DNA from: JACNJU01 sp964490815
GTDB lineage: Bacteria > Pseudomonadota > Alphaproteobacteria > Rhodospirillales > JABHCV01
Reading direction: 5' to 3'
Length of the DNA stretch: 64,000 nt
Assembly: GCA_964490815.1 (NCBI GenBank)
Contig: CAZBEC010000007.1
Span: 124,001 to 188,000, forward strand
Position 1 is the stretch's first letter; the number at the start of each line of letters is the position of its first letter. The position numbers and the translations under genes were made by a program. A model generated the notes under the pieces. That model had not been told where the DNA came from. It was given only the letters and a program-made list of their open reading frames with translations, and did no database searches. Below are positions 18,315 through 28,206 of this stretch, piece after piece.

Positions 18315-20738
18315 CTAATACAATCCGCCTGTGCCGCTGGCTGGCGCTCCGCCGTATGAAGACAAGCCTCTCAACACCTGGGACTCGCCTGTTGGTACTG
18401 TTCCGGGTTTGAATGCCTCCAGGATCACCTTACTTTCCCCCGAACGGGCAGGACGTCCTGTCGACGCATTTACCCTGACGAGGCGAATTCCAGGTGGAAT
18501 CCTGAAGGGCGTCGCCGTACTGTCGGCCAACGCCTCCCTCATGAATTGGCGGAATATCGGGGCGGCAACAGAGGCTCCCTGCTCTCGCTTTCCCAGGGAA
18601 CGGGGTTCGTCAAATCCGGTAAAAACGCCGACGGCCAAGTCGGGCGAAAAACCGATGAACCAGGCATCGACACTTTTGTTGGTTGTCCCCGTTTTTCCAC
18701 CAAGTGGCTTTCCCACCGAACGAATTGACCGGCCCGTTCCACGATCAACCACGCCCTTCAACATTGAAACGATTTGGTATGCGCTGGCCGGGTCGGATAA
18801 CTGCTGGCGCAAATCAGGCAACAATGGCACTGGCTGTGATGTCCAGAATGAGGCGAGGCAATCACGACATTTTCGTAAATCATGGCTAAAAACCCTGCGG
18901 CCATGCCGGTCTTGAATACGATCGATCAGGGTTGGTCTGATTTTCTTGCCACCATTTACTAACATCGCGTATCCGGTCGTCAGACGCAGCAACGTCGTTT
19001 CTCCTGCCCCCAGGGACATCGCAAGTTGCTCAGGCATGTCGTCAACCAAACCAAAACGGGTTGCGTATTCGGACACCTTGTCCATACCTATGGTCTGGGC
19101 AAGTCGAACTGTCATCAGGTTGCGGGATTTTTCAATTCCCAGTCGCATCGTACTGGGGCCATAAAATTTCTTGGTGTAGTTGGCGGGACGCCATTTCGGC
19201 AGGCCGGGACCTTGGTCGATAACGAACGGCGCATCCAGTATCAGGGTCGAGGGAGAATAACCAGAATCAAGCGCGGCCAAATATACGAAGGGCTTGAACG
19301 CTGACCCTGGTTGCCTTTTGGCCTGGGTGACGCGATTAAATTGGCTTTTGGCGTAATCATATCCGCCGGACATCGCCAGAACCCGGCCAGTGTGCGGATC
19401 AAGCGCAACCAGCGCGCCTTCAATTTCCGGAACCTGTCTAAGTGCGTATGTACCGGCTGGAAATAAGTTTCCTTCCTCGTCGGCCAGAAGGCCTTCGACG
19501 GCAATGACGTCGTTTACATTCAATACATCAGAAGGCCGTTTTACACGCGGGCCCAGTCTTTCGCCTTTCGTCCAAGGCCTGGCCCACTTCAATTGCGCCA
19601 GAGGAATATGACCTGTTGAACCATCCGAAAAACCAATACTGGCCTGCTTTTCACCCAGTTCAAATACAATTGCCATCTTCCAATTGCCAAGTCCTTGGAT
19701 CGGTTCAATAGCTGCAATCTTCTTTTGCCAGGGTTCGCTTGCGTTTTTGTCTTCCAGATGCAGGAGAGGCCCACGCCAGCCATGGCGACGATCGTAAGCC
19801 TCCAATCCATTCCTGACCGCCCTATTCGCAATTTCCTGGAATTTGGGATTCAATGTAGTACGGACAGATAAACCTCCCTTATAAAGTTCCTTTTCGCCAT
19901 ATCGTTCCGCCAGTTCCCTGCGGACTTCCTCAGCGAAAAATTCAGCCGTAACAAATTCGGTTTCGTCCCGCTGGTGAATTGTAAGCGGCGTCGCAAGAGC
20001 CAAATTCGCCTCATCCGAAGTAATGACGCCGTCTTCGAGCATACGGCCGACGACCCAGTCGCGACGCGCGACAGCAGCTTCACGCTTGCGCACAGGGTGA
20101 TAATTGTTTGGCGCTTTGGGGAGCGCCGCCAGATAGGCGACTTCCTCAATCGTTAACTGATCCAGCGGCTTGTTGAAGTAATTCAAGGCTGCTGCCGCTA
20201 CCCCATAGGAACCGTAACCCAAATAAATTTCATTAAGGTAGAGTTCAAGAATTCTATCTTTGGTGAAAGCCCGTTCAATGCGGAAAGCCAGAATGGCCTC
20301 CTTGACTTTCCGGTCCCATGACACCTCGTTGGTTAACAAAAAGTTCTTCGCCACCTGTTGGGTGATTGTTGAAGCACCTACCATCCTTCGCTGTTTGCCC
20401 AGGTTCTTCAAATTGACGATGACAGCGCGGCCTACACCGATAAAATCGATGCCGGGATGGGAGTAAAAGTTCTTGTCTTCCGCCGACAAGAAAGCATTGA
20501 CGACGCGTCTAGGCATTGCCCGTATGGGGACAAACACGCGCCTTTCAATCGCGTATTCAGCCAGCAGCCGACCGTCGCCCGCATGTACCCTGGTCATCAC
20601 CGGTGGTTCATAGTCGGCCAACTGACGGTAATCCGGCAAATCTTGCCCGAATTTGTTAAACACATAAATCACCCCTCCAACCCCGATAAAGGCCAGAATA
20701 ATCAAGAAACCAAGGAAGGTGAGTAATGCTCTGATCAT
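18315..20738 (-). CDS. Penicillin-binding protein 1A, bifunctional transglycosylase/transpeptidase
   Basis: Polymerises lipid II glycan strands and crosslinks peptides on the periplasmic face. 807 residues: membrane anchor at about 5-25, glycosyltransferase-51 motif EDKNFYSHPG at 87-96 and further motifs GASTITQQVAKN and NEIYLGYGSYGV. An OB-like insert follows. Then comes the transpeptidase domain with SAFK at 479-482, SRN at 538-540 and KTGTT at 682-686. All catalytic residues are present. It sits between amiC upstream and prfB downstream on the same strand. Called mrcA or ponA in other species. Confidence 0.95.
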   Translation of the reverse strand: MIRALLTFLGFLIILAFIGVGGVIYVFNKFGQDLPDYRQLADYEPPVMTRVHAGDGRLLAEYAIERRVFVPIRAMPRRVVNAFLSAEDKNFYSHPGIDFIGVGRAVIVNLKNLGKQRRMVGASTITQQVAKNFLLTNEVSWDRKVKEAILAFRIERAFTKDRILELYLNEIYLGYGSYGVAAAALNYFNKPLDQLTIEEVAYLAALPKAPNNYHPVRKREAAVARRDWVVGRMLEDGVITSDEANLALATPLTIHQRDETEFVTAEFFAEEVRRELAERYGEKELYKGGLSVRTTLNPKFQEIANRAVRNGLEAYDRRHGWRGPLLHLEDKNASEPWQKKIAAIEPIQGLGNWKMAIVFELGEKQASIGFSDGSTGHIPLAQLKWARPWTKGERLGPRVKRPSDVLNVNDVIAVEGLLADEEGNLFPAGTYALRQVPEIEGALVALDPHTGRVLAMSGGYDYAKSQFNRVTQAKRQPGSAFKPFVYLAALDSGYSPSTLILDAPFVIDQGPGLPKWRPANYTKKFYGPSTMRLGIEKSRNLMTVRLAQTIGMDKVSEYATRFGLVDDMPEQLAMSLGAGETTLLRLTTGYAMLVNGGKKIRPTLIDRIQDRHGRRVFSHDLRKCRDCLASFWTSQPVPLLPDLRQQLSDPASAYQIVSMLKGVVDRGTGRSIRSVGKPLGGKTGTTNKSVDAWFIGFSPDLAVGVFTGFDEPRSLGKREQGASVAAPIFRQFMREALADSTATPFRIPPGIRLVRVNASTGRPARSGESKVILEAFKPGTVPTGESQVLRGLSSYGGAPASGTGGLY

Positions 20739-20892
20739 CGCCCTAAACTAGGAACCCCCGTGGGAATTTAAGTGTCAATTAGAACACAACGTATCATAGG
20801 CTAACCCGCGCCCATTCTGATATATGCGAAATTCAGGCGAAAAATCTATAGTCCAAATGTGGCGGAGATAGGGTGCGAATTGTCCGAATGCC

Positions 20893-22164
20893 TTATTTTT
20901 TATAGGCCTCTTCAATATTCGAAAAATAATCCGTCACGGCGCGAACCATTCCTCTGGCAAGTTTGGCGCGGTATTTTTTATCCTGCAAAGCCTTCTCGTC
21001 GCTGCGGTTAGACAGGAAACCCAGTTCTATAAGGACCGATGGCACATCCGGGGCTTTTAGAACGGCAAACCCGGCGAAACGATGGGTTTTACGAAGTAGT
21101 TTGGTTTGTCGGCGAAGTTCTCTAACCAGTCCCGAGGCGAATTTGGCGGATTGATTCATGGATTCTCGCTGAGCCAAATCGATCAGGATATTGGTGACTT
21201 CTTTTGTTTCTCCCACAAGATTGATGCCTGCGATCAAATCCGCCTTGTTTTCTTTTTCGGCTAAAGCGGCAGCCTCTTTATCTGAAGCCCGCTCCGACAG
21301 GGTATAGACGGAAAGACCGCGGGTTTTGCGATTCTTGATAGCGTCGGCATGGATAGAAATAAACAATTCCGCGCCGGCGTCCCGGGCCCGGGTCACGCGG
21401 TCGCGCAAGGGAACAAATATGTCGCGGGTGCGCGTAAGCCTGACGTGAAATTGGCCCGTCTTTTCCAATTGCGCCTTTAGTTCGCGTGCCATCGCCAGAA
21501 CAATGTGCTTTTCGTAGATTCCGCTAACGCCGATGGTGCCCGGATCAACACCGCCATGGCCGGGATCAATTGCAATAATTCTTTTGGCTGGCGTTTCAGG
21601 GACAATATCCGGTTTAGCCTTTGGGGGTGTAAAAAGCGCCGGAGAAACAGCTGACTGTTGTTTTGTGACGGTTTTTTCTTGAGATGTTTTCGGCGTGCCA
21701 ACAAAATTTTCGGCAGAAACCTGCCCCAGATCGACAACCAATCGAAAACTGCTTTTTCCGTCAGGATTCAAAATGAAAGTTTTTTCGATACTTGGTGGAT
21801 GCCCCACGTCAAGAACAATTCGAGATGTACCGGGCTGGAACAAACCATAACGAAGCCTCTTGAGCAAACCAACGCTTTCAGGCAAAGGCCTTGCTGGCAA
21901 TCGCCAGCCGACTTCAGGCAAGTCGATGACAACGCGATACGGTTTGGAAAGCGCAAATACATTGAAATCAACCTTATTGGTCAAATCAAATACCAGCCGA
22001 GTCGTCTTTCCATGGTGTCCTACACGAACATCGGTAACGACAGCCTCGGCGGCTTGTGCGCTTACGAAGCCAAAGCCTGCAAATAGAAATACAACGCCAA
22101 GCACGGATATACTGAGTGCGGAGTTAAGCTTGAAAATAGACAGTATCCTGGAGCACAGGCGCAT
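20893..22164 (-). CDS. amiC: N-acetylmuramoyl-L-alanine amidase with AMIN domain
   Basis: Cleaves the amide between MurNAc and the stem peptide, needed for daughter cell separation. 423 residues: signal peptide (to about FVSAQAAEA), AMIN domain (VVTDVRVGHHGKTTRLVFDL onwards) for septal targeting, a proline/lysine-rich linker, and an Amidase_3 catalytic domain. Zinc ligands sit in AIDPGHGGVDPG, a Glu in SGIYEKHIVLAMA, and SIHADA. The catalytic Glu is in PSVLIELGFLSN. No obvious autoinhibitory helix was recognised. It lies upstream of PBP1A, 154 bp away, and divergent from rne. Confidence 0.93.
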   Translation of the reverse strand: MRLCSRILSIFKLNSALSISVLGVVFLFAGFGFVSAQAAEAVVTDVRVGHHGKTTRLVFDLTNKVDFNVFALSKPYRVVIDLPEVGWRLPARPLPESVGLLKRLRYGLFQPGTSRIVLDVGHPPSIEKTFILNPDGKSSFRLVVDLGQVSAENFVGTPKTSQEKTVTKQQSAVSPALFTPPKAKPDIVPETPAKRIIAIDPGHGGVDPGTIGVSGIYEKHIVLAMARELKAQLEKTGQFHVRLTRTRDIFVPLRDRVTRARDAGAELFISIHADAIKNRKTRGLSVYTLSERASDKEAAALAEKENKADLIAGINLVGETKEVTNILIDLAQRESMNQSAKFASGLVRELRRQTKLLRKTHRFAGFAVLKAPDVPSVLIELGFLSNRSDEKALQDKKYRAKLARGMVRAVTDYFSNIEEAYKK

Positions 22165-22569
22165 GGTTCACCATTAGAATGGACAAGCACCGGGTTGGTT
22201 TCGAACCACCCAATTGATCCCTAAAATAAAAACGTTAAAGCAACAATACGATTGTCGAACTAAAATCCTACCGTTATGTTAACAGCATGACGTTAGAGAT
22301 TCAGTTTTTTTGAACGCTCTAGTCAGAAATTTCCGGATGGGAGCGCCGAACGAGTTAGAGCCATCCCTGTCCGCTATTATTGAGATGAAGTTTTAAACGA
22401 GTTTTTTTCATGCCGGATCGAGCAGCGCGAACATTTTTGAAGGAAGCACCGTCCCTGTTGACGGACGCCAATTCGTTCGAATGCGCCGCCGGCGTTTCAC
22501 GAACACGCATCGACCACATTTACGGATTTACTTCCGGTGATGGACCGATGCCTTGGAGTTACAATTTTA
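22165..22569. other. Intergenic region between amiC and rne: probable long rne leader
   Basis: No convincing gene in 405 bp. A short open frame starting at 22410 overlaps the rne start in another frame and looks like a shadow. An inverted repeat GGATGG/CCATCC at about 22335-22366 could form a stem. RNase E genes elsewhere carry long structured leaders used for autoregulation. Here that is inference only. Confidence 0.4.
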
Positions 22570-25341
22570 ATGTCTACCAACAGAATGCTAATCGACGCCG
22601 CCCACCCGGAGGAAATCCGGGTCGCGGTACTTAGTGGGAACCGTCTTCAGGATTTTGATGTCGAATCCACCGCCCGCAAACAAATCAAGGGCAATATCTA
22701 TCTAGCCAAAGTGATCCGGGTTGAACCTTCGCTTCAAGCGGCTTTTGTCGATTATGGAGGAAACCGTCACGGATTCCTTTCCTTCAGTGAAATTCACCCC
22801 GATTACTACCAAATCCCAATTGAGGATCGCCAGGCGCTGCTTGAACACGAGGCTGCAGAATTGGCCGAGGAAGCCTCGAAGGAAGCAGAAGAGGACACCG
22901 AGGAAGCAGAGACCAAAAATGAGTTCGATGAGGACGATCCCAATTCCGGTGAACTTGAAGTCCAGGATGCAAGCGATAACGTTGACGGACAAATCGACAG
23001 CGAAAATGAGCCACTAGAAAATTCTGTTGAAGCTTCCGATGGCGAAAATGAAGAGGATGACGGTAGCGAAAACGACAGTAACGGGGACATCGATATCGAT
23101 GAGGACGACGAGGAGGAAGGCGCACCGAAGAAAAACCGCAAGGGTGTGGAGACCCTGGGGGGGGATGATTCCGATGACACCCGTCCTTCACGCCGCACGC
23201 CTAGCCATCGCCGCTATAAAATTCAGGAAGTCATCAAACGTCGGCAAATACTGCTGATTCAAGTCGTTAAGGAAGAACGTGGTAACAAAGGCGCTGCTTT
23301 AACAACCTACATTTCCTTGGCTGGCCGCTATTGCGTGTTGATGCCCAACACGGCTCGCGGCGGCGGCATCTCGCGCAAGATCACAAACGGCGGCGACCGT
23401 AAGCAACTGAAAGCTATTCTGGCGGAATTGAAAATACCCGAAGGAATGGCAGTCATTGTTCGTACCGCTGGCATCAAGCGCTCCAAGGCGGAAATCAAAC
23501 GCGATTATGAATATCTGGTACGATTATGGGACAGCATCAGAGACTTGACCCTCGAATCAACTGCTCCGACCCTAGTTCATGAAGAAGGCAATCTGATCAA
23601 GCGTTCGATTCGTGACCTTTACACCCGCGATATTGAAGAAATCATTGTCGCAGGTGAACGTGGTTATCGCATGGCCAAGGATTTCATCAAACTTTTGATT
23701 CCAAGCCATGCCAAGCGCGTCCAACCATACGGTATTACGACGGAACCGATTTTTCAGCACTATCAGGTGGAAAGCCAGCTTGACGCGATTCATTCGCCAG
23801 AAGTTCAAATGAAATCGGGCGCTTACATTGTCATTAACCCGACCGAGGCCCTCGTATCAATTGATGTCAACTCGGGCCGTTCGACACGGGAGCGAAATAT
23901 CGAGGAAACCGCTTTTAAGACTAACCTGGAAGCTGCGGACGAAATTGCGCGGCAATTGCGCCTTCGCGATCTGGCTGGTTTGATCGTAGTCGATTTTATC
24001 GACATGGAAGTATCACGCAATAACAGTCAAGTTGAGAAGCGCCTAAAGGATGCGATGCGGAGCGATCGTGCTCGTATTCAGATCGGTCGAATCAGCCCGT
24101 TCGGCCTGCTAGAAATGTCGCGCCAGCGATTGAGAATGTCCCTGATAGAAACCAGTTCGGAACCCTGCCCTTATTGCGGCGGAACGGGTATTAGGCGCTC
24201 AACGGATTCGGCGGCTCTTGTTGCCCTTAGGGCCATTCAGGAAGAAGCCAACCGTAAGCGTGCTAGTGAAATAATTATCCACGTCCCGACGGCGGTTGCT
24301 CTTTACATTTTAAATCAAAAGCGACCGGCCCTGGCCGAAATTGAACAAAATACGGGGATTTCCATAACTGTCACCGCCGACGAGGCGTTGATACCTCCGG
24401 ACCTGCGTATTGAGCGCATCAAGGCATCCGGTCAAATAGAAACAGTGGCCTCCAGCGCGACTGGCGGCGACGCGCAGACTGATGAAAAACCAGCGAAACG
24501 GCGTCGTCGTTCGCGTCGCCGCAAATCTTCAGATGTCGAGCCCGACGTGCAAGATGCTCAAATTGGCGCAGATGGAGAAGCCGATAAAAGTGTACCAGCC
24601 GAAGTCGCGGCAAGCGAGGAAGAGACGGCTGAAAGCAAATCTCCAAAGCGCCGTCGTCGCGGAAAACGAGGCGGCCGACGTCGTCGCGGCCGTACCGATG
24701 ATCAAGGTGTGAAACAAGAAGCACAGAGCGAAGCCGTGACGGAAAGCCAGGAAGCCGATTCAGGCGAAGTTCAGGAAACTACCGCCTTGGCTACCGACGA
24801 AGGCCAACCTGACGTCTCTGACGACACTAAGGAAGTCAAGCAGGACGAAGCAACGAAAGAGGACAAACCGGTCAGGAAACCGTCTCGTCGACGCAGCCGC
24901 GCTAAAAAGGCAGAAGCAGAGACCGAAGCTCACAAGGCTGATTCCGATGACAAAACCTCAGAGGTCTCCAACGATGTTGTGACCCCCGAGGTAATGACTA
25001 AAGAGCCTGGGGAAGAAAAAGAGAAACCGAAACGCCGACGTCGCACACGCAAGAAAGTGGAAGAACCAGCACTCAAGGAAGCCGGACCTACGGAAACGGA
25101 GCCTAAGGAAACGGAGGAAAAGGAAGTTGGTTCGAAAAAAGCCGGTTCCAAGAAAGCGGAGCCCGAAAAAACCGTATCAAAGGAACCGGCAGAGGTTGCT
25201 CCAGAAGTAGAGAAGAAACCCGCAACGCCGGAAATCGACCCGAAATTGGTTGCCGAGGCGGCAAAAACCACCGTTATAAATATCGGTGACGGAAATACGT
25301 CCACAGCAGACAAACCAAAGCGGGGTTGGTGGAGACGGTAG
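22570..25341 (+). CDS. rne: Ribonuclease E
   Basis: Endoribonuclease that starts mRNA decay and matures rRNA and tRNA, and scaffolds the degradosome. About 923 residues from the ATG at 22570 (MSTNRMLIDAAHPEE, the usual N-terminus). An in-frame ATG further upstream gives an unlike extension. Order: S1 domain split by a highly acidic insert of about 130 residues (roughly 85-213), 5' sensor, DNase I-like domain with VSIDVNSGRSTRERN and GLIVVDFIDM (metal aspartates), Zn-link CPYCGGTG with Cys533/536, then a disordered C-terminal half with Arg-rich RNA-binding blocks (KRRRRSRRRKSS, KRRRRGKRGGRRRRGR) and a Trp-rich end RGWWRR. The acidic insert is typical of alphaproteobacteria. Confidence 0.95.
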   Translation: MSTNRMLIDAAHPEEIRVAVLSGNRLQDFDVESTARKQIKGNIYLAKVIRVEPSLQAAFVDYGGNRHGFLSFSEIHPDYYQIPIEDRQALLEHEAAELAEEASKEAEEDTEEAETKNEFDEDDPNSGELEVQDASDNVDGQIDSENEPLENSVEASDGENEEDDGSENDSNGDIDIDEDDEEEGAPKKNRKGVETLGGDDSDDTRPSRRTPSHRRYKIQEVIKRRQILLIQVVKEERGNKGAALTTYISLAGRYCVLMPNTARGGGISRKITNGGDRKQLKAILAELKIPEGMAVIVRTAGIKRSKAEIKRDYEYLVRLWDSIRDLTLESTAPTLVHEEGNLIKRSIRDLYTRDIEEIIVAGERGYRMAKDFIKLLIPSHAKRVQPYGITTEPIFQHYQVESQLDAIHSPEVQMKSGAYIVINPTEALVSIDVNSGRSTRERNIEETAFKTNLEAADEIARQLRLRDLAGLIVVDFIDMEVSRNNSQVEKRLKDAMRSDRARIQIGRISPFGLLEMSRQRLRMSLIETSSEPCPYCGGTGIRRSTDSAALVALRAIQEEANRKRASEIIIHVPTAVALYILNQKRPALAEIEQNTGISITVTADEALIPPDLRIERIKASGQIETVASSATGGDAQTDEKPAKRRRRSRRRKSSDVEPDVQDAQIGADGEADKSVPAEVAASEEETAESKSPKRRRRGKRGGRRRRGRTDDQGVKQEAQSEAVTESQEADSGEVQETTALATDEGQPDVSDDTKEVKQDEATKEDKPVRKPSRRRSRAKKAEAETEAHKADSDDKTSEVSNDVVTPEVMTKEPGEEKEKPKRRRRTRKKVEEPALKEAGPTETEPKETEEKEVGSKKAGSKKAEPEKTVSKEPAEVAPEVEKKPATPEIDPKLVAEAAKTTVINIGDGNTSTADKPKRGWWRR

Positions 25342-25349
25342 GCAGGTCC

Positions 25350-26498
25350 CTAACTTTTCCAGTCAATTAAGCGCCTGGCAGCTTCGGCCATATGGTCAAA
25401 GGGGCCGGCAAAGGAAAAACGCACGTAGCGATTACCGCGTTCTGGATCGAAATCGACTCCGGGGGTAATGGCTACGCCCGTATCGTTCAAACAACGCCGG
25501 CAAAATTCCTCACTGTCATTAGTCATGTGAGAGACGTCCGCATATAAATAGAACGCCCCGTCGGCATGCGATAATTCTTCAAACCCTGCTTTGGGCAATA
25601 ATTCCAGAAGCAATTCTCTGTTGCGCCGGTAATTTTCAACATAGCTATCCAGTTGCTCCCTACAATCAAAGGCGGCAATGGCGGCGATTTGTGAAAGCGT
25701 CGGCGGAGAGATAAAGAGATTCTGCGATAGGCACTCGACAGATCGAAGTATAGTTTCAGGAACAACCATCCAACCCAGGCGCCAGCCTGTCATTGAAAAA
25801 TATTTCGAGAAACTGTTGATGACAACCGCCTCATCGGTATAAGCCAATACGGACTCTGCACGCGCCTCATAGGTAATTCCGTGATAGATTTCGTCTGAAA
25901 TCAAGCGAATGCCACGCCCTTCGCAGTAGTCGACCAGCGCTTTTATCTCGTCGGGAAGGATCATTGTTCCGGTTGGGTTTGAAGGGCTCGCGATGATTAA
26001 TCCGTCCAGATCGCCTTCTACCTTGTCGAGAATGGCGGGCGTGGGCTGGAAATTTGTATCCGGACCAACAGAAAGTCCAATGGGCTCGATATCCAAAGCT
26101 TTTAGGATATTGCGGTAAGCTGGGTACCCCGGATTGGCGAGCGCCACTCGGTCGCCTGCTTCGAAGACGCTAAGAAAGGCGACAATAAATGCGCCAGATG
26201 AACCTGTCGTAACGGCAATCCTATCGCTTGGCACCTCAAGACTGTAGTAATCCTTGTAATGTCTGGCCAACCGGTCTCGCAATTCCGGTATGCCAAAAGC
26301 AAGGGTATAACCGATCCGGTCGCTTTCCAGCGCCGCGTGCGCAGCCTCCAATACGGGCGCCGGCGCCGCCGTTCCAGGTTGGCCGACTTCCATATGCATC
26401 ACGTCTTTCCCTGTCGCTTCGCGCTCGGCTGCCGCGCGCATGACGTCCATGACGATAAACGGCGGTATATTTCCGCGAAGGGCAGTTTTTAGAGTCAT
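25350..26498 (-). CDS. PLP-dependent class I/II aminotransferase
   Basis: A 382-residue fold-type I aminotransferase. The substrate arm is MEVGQPGTAAPAP and the cofactor region includes SPSNPTGTMI and ISDEIYHGITY. The PLP lysine is in NSFSKYFSMTGWRLGW, and the C-terminal carboxylate-binding arginine in RYVRFSFA. It resembles AspC-like enzymes of broad specificity, so the donor cannot be named. The start codon lies one base after the stop of the gamma-glutamyltransferase gene, so the two are probably co-translated. That pairing might link glutathione breakdown to amino acid transamination (inference). Confidence 0.88.
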   Translation of the reverse strand: MTLKTALRGNIPPFIVMDVMRAAAEREATGKDVMHMEVGQPGTAAPAPVLEAAHAALESDRIGYTLAFGIPELRDRLARHYKDYYSLEVPSDRIAVTTGSSGAFIVAFLSVFEAGDRVALANPGYPAYRNILKALDIEPIGLSVGPDTNFQPTPAILDKVEGDLDGLIIASPSNPTGTMILPDEIKALVDYCEGRGIRLISDEIYHGITYEARAESVLAYTDEAVVINSFSKYFSMTGWRLGWMVVPETILRSVECLSQNLFISPPTLSQIAAIAAFDCREQLDSYVENYRRNRELLLELLPKAGFEELSHADGAFYLYADVSHMTNDSEEFCRRCLNDTGVAITPGVDFDPERGNRYVRFSFAGPFDHMAEAARRLIDWKS

Positions 26499-26499
26499 G

Positions 26500-28206
26500 T
26501 TATTGGTCTATTTTCAGTGCCAGGCCGTATCCCCTGGGATCCGTGGCTACTTCGCAGCTATTTGGGTCGTATGGCAGGCCTTGCGTACACCCAACAGCAT
26601 TCACTTTTCCCAAAGATGGCGTCGCTGCCACTCTATGGCCTTTTTTTATTAGCGAATTGATGATCTGTTCATCGTAGCCCTGCTCATAATAAACGATATC
26701 CGGTACGCCGCTGTGATGCAGGCGCTTAGCACGCATGGCTTCTTCGAGAGACCCTACGTGAACCGCATTTTCAATGGCTACCGACATTAGAGCTGTCGGC
26801 GCGGTAACGCCGCCGGAAGCCGCGCCCGCAAAAAAGAAGTCATTGGTAAAATGATCAACGGCCAGAATTGGTCCCAGAGAAATCGGCCCGCGACCCGTTT
26901 CATCCGGTTGCGAGGCCATCAATATACCTGTATTTCCTGCAATTAGTCCGTTGCCAAACAACCCATTCATTGTCAGGGCGCAAGCAATTCCCGCACCGTC
27001 CTCATCCATTACGGCAAACGTCGTCGCCGAAGGGTCTTCCGCTATTTCAACGGAATTTGGAACAGCGACGTGGCTGTCTTTGCTGTAACTGTCCATCAAA
27101 GGCGCGATTCTTGACAATGAAACAAGGTCAAATGGTTCTACGGAACTTCTACCGTCAGGCTGCAACCAGCGGCCGCGGTCCGAGAATGCTCTAAGGGCGG
27201 TCTCCATCATTAAATGGGGACGATCTTCTTTTGGGGTATTATGCAAACGCTGATTTTGAAGCATCATCGCCAGCATTTCTGCGGCCACGGCGCCGCCTGC
27301 CGCCGGAGGAGGCGCAAAATGAACGGAAATATCCCCCAAAGGCACTTCTATTGGATTTCGCCATATCGGTTTGTAACTGATTAAATCGTTGGCGCTAAGT
27401 GCGCCTCCTCCGGCCTCTATGGCAGCAGCCAAATTCTCCGCGCCGGGCGAACGGTACAGGGCGGCTAAGCCATTCTCTCGAATTTCACTTAAAATCTTCG
27501 CCAAACCGGGCTGCAACCAATTATCACCTTCCTGAAGAAGTGCGCCCGATACAGGGCGAGCAAATATCCTGCGTGTAGCCGGTTCTATCAGCAATGAATT
27601 ACCAATTTTTTGTAAATCATGCGAAAACGCTCGCGATATTTTTAAGCCAAATCGAGCAAGGCCTTCGGCCGGGGCTACAAGTTGCCTCCAGGGAAGTCGT
27701 CCGTACCGTGAATGCAACGCATGAAAACCGGCAAGATTTCCCGGTATGGCATTTGGGCGTTTGCTGGCATTGGCGGACGATTGAGGAGATTTAGTAAGGA
27801 AATCGAGTACTTTGGTTACATTGGTCTGGGCATCATGAACAATGCATACTCCACCACCGCCGAGGCTTGCCGTGGACGGCATGGTAACAGCCAAATTGAA
27901 AAAAATGGCCGTCGCGGCATCAACCGCATTGCCTCCTGCTTCCAAAACATCCCGGCCAGCCAAAGCCGCACGCGGCTCATCGGCGGCCAACCCGCCCAGA
28001 AAACCTCGCGACGCCTCTTCTTCTCCTCGACGGATGCCTTCTGCGAGCTCCGAAAACTGATCACTAAGTTCGTCCATGGTTTCGCATGCCGCAACGCCTA
28101 ACATAGGGACGAGCAATATTAACGTCCGGCAGATGAATTGACTGAAACGCCATGTATCACTACCTTTTGCAGTGATGACTGACTTTATGAAATTAAAAAA
28201 ATACAT
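26500..28206 (-). CDS. Gamma-glutamyltransferase family protein (probable lipoprotein)
   Basis: Ntn-hydrolase that cleaves gamma-glutamyl bonds such as in glutathione after self-cleavage before a threonine. The autoprocessing threonine is in EDPSATTFAVMDEDG and the Gly-rich region in TASLGGGGVCIVHD. A lipobox-like segment LVPMLGVAACETMD points to a lipid-anchored envelope protein. Several starts are possible. I give the ATG at 28206 (MYFFNFIKSVITAKG), but none has a clear ribosome site, and any start upstream of the lipobox approaches or overlaps the divergent M48 gene. Substrate-binding residues diverge from GgtA of E. coli, so substrate is uncertain. Confidence 0.8.
   Translation of the reverse strand: MYFFNFIKSVITAKGSDTWRFSQFICRTLILLVPMLGVAACETMDELSDQFSELAEGIRRGEEEASRGFLGGLAADEPRAALAGRDVLEAGGNAVDAATAIFFNLAVTMPSTASLGGGGVCIVHDAQTNVTKVLDFLTKSPQSSANASKRPNAIPGNLAGFHALHSRYGRLPWRQLVAPAEGLARFGLKISRAFSHDLQKIGNSLLIEPATRRIFARPVSGALLQEGDNWLQPGLAKILSEIRENGLAALYRSPGAENLAAAIEAGGGALSANDLISYKPIWRNPIEVPLGDISVHFAPPPAAGGAVAAEMLAMMLQNQRLHNTPKEDRPHLMMETALRAFSDRGRWLQPDGRSSVEPFDLVSLSRIAPLMDSYSKDSHVAVPNSVEIAEDPSATTFAVMDEDGAGIACALTMNGLFGNGLIAGNTGILMASQPDETGRGPISLGPILAVDHFTNDFFFAGAASGGVTAPTALMSVAIENAVHVGSLEEAMRAKRLHHSGVPDIVYYEQGYDEQIINSLIKKGHRVAATPSLGKVNAVGCTQGLPYDPNSCEVATDPRGYGLALKIDQ

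Noticed and set aside
22185..22215. tRNA T-arm-like GGTTCGAA sequence upstream of amiC
   Set aside because: The flanking bases do not form a T stem and no anticodon or acceptor arms are found.
22410..22634. 74-residue open frame before and overlapping rne
   Set aside because: Overlaps the rne start in another frame, has no clear ribosome site and no recognisable features.
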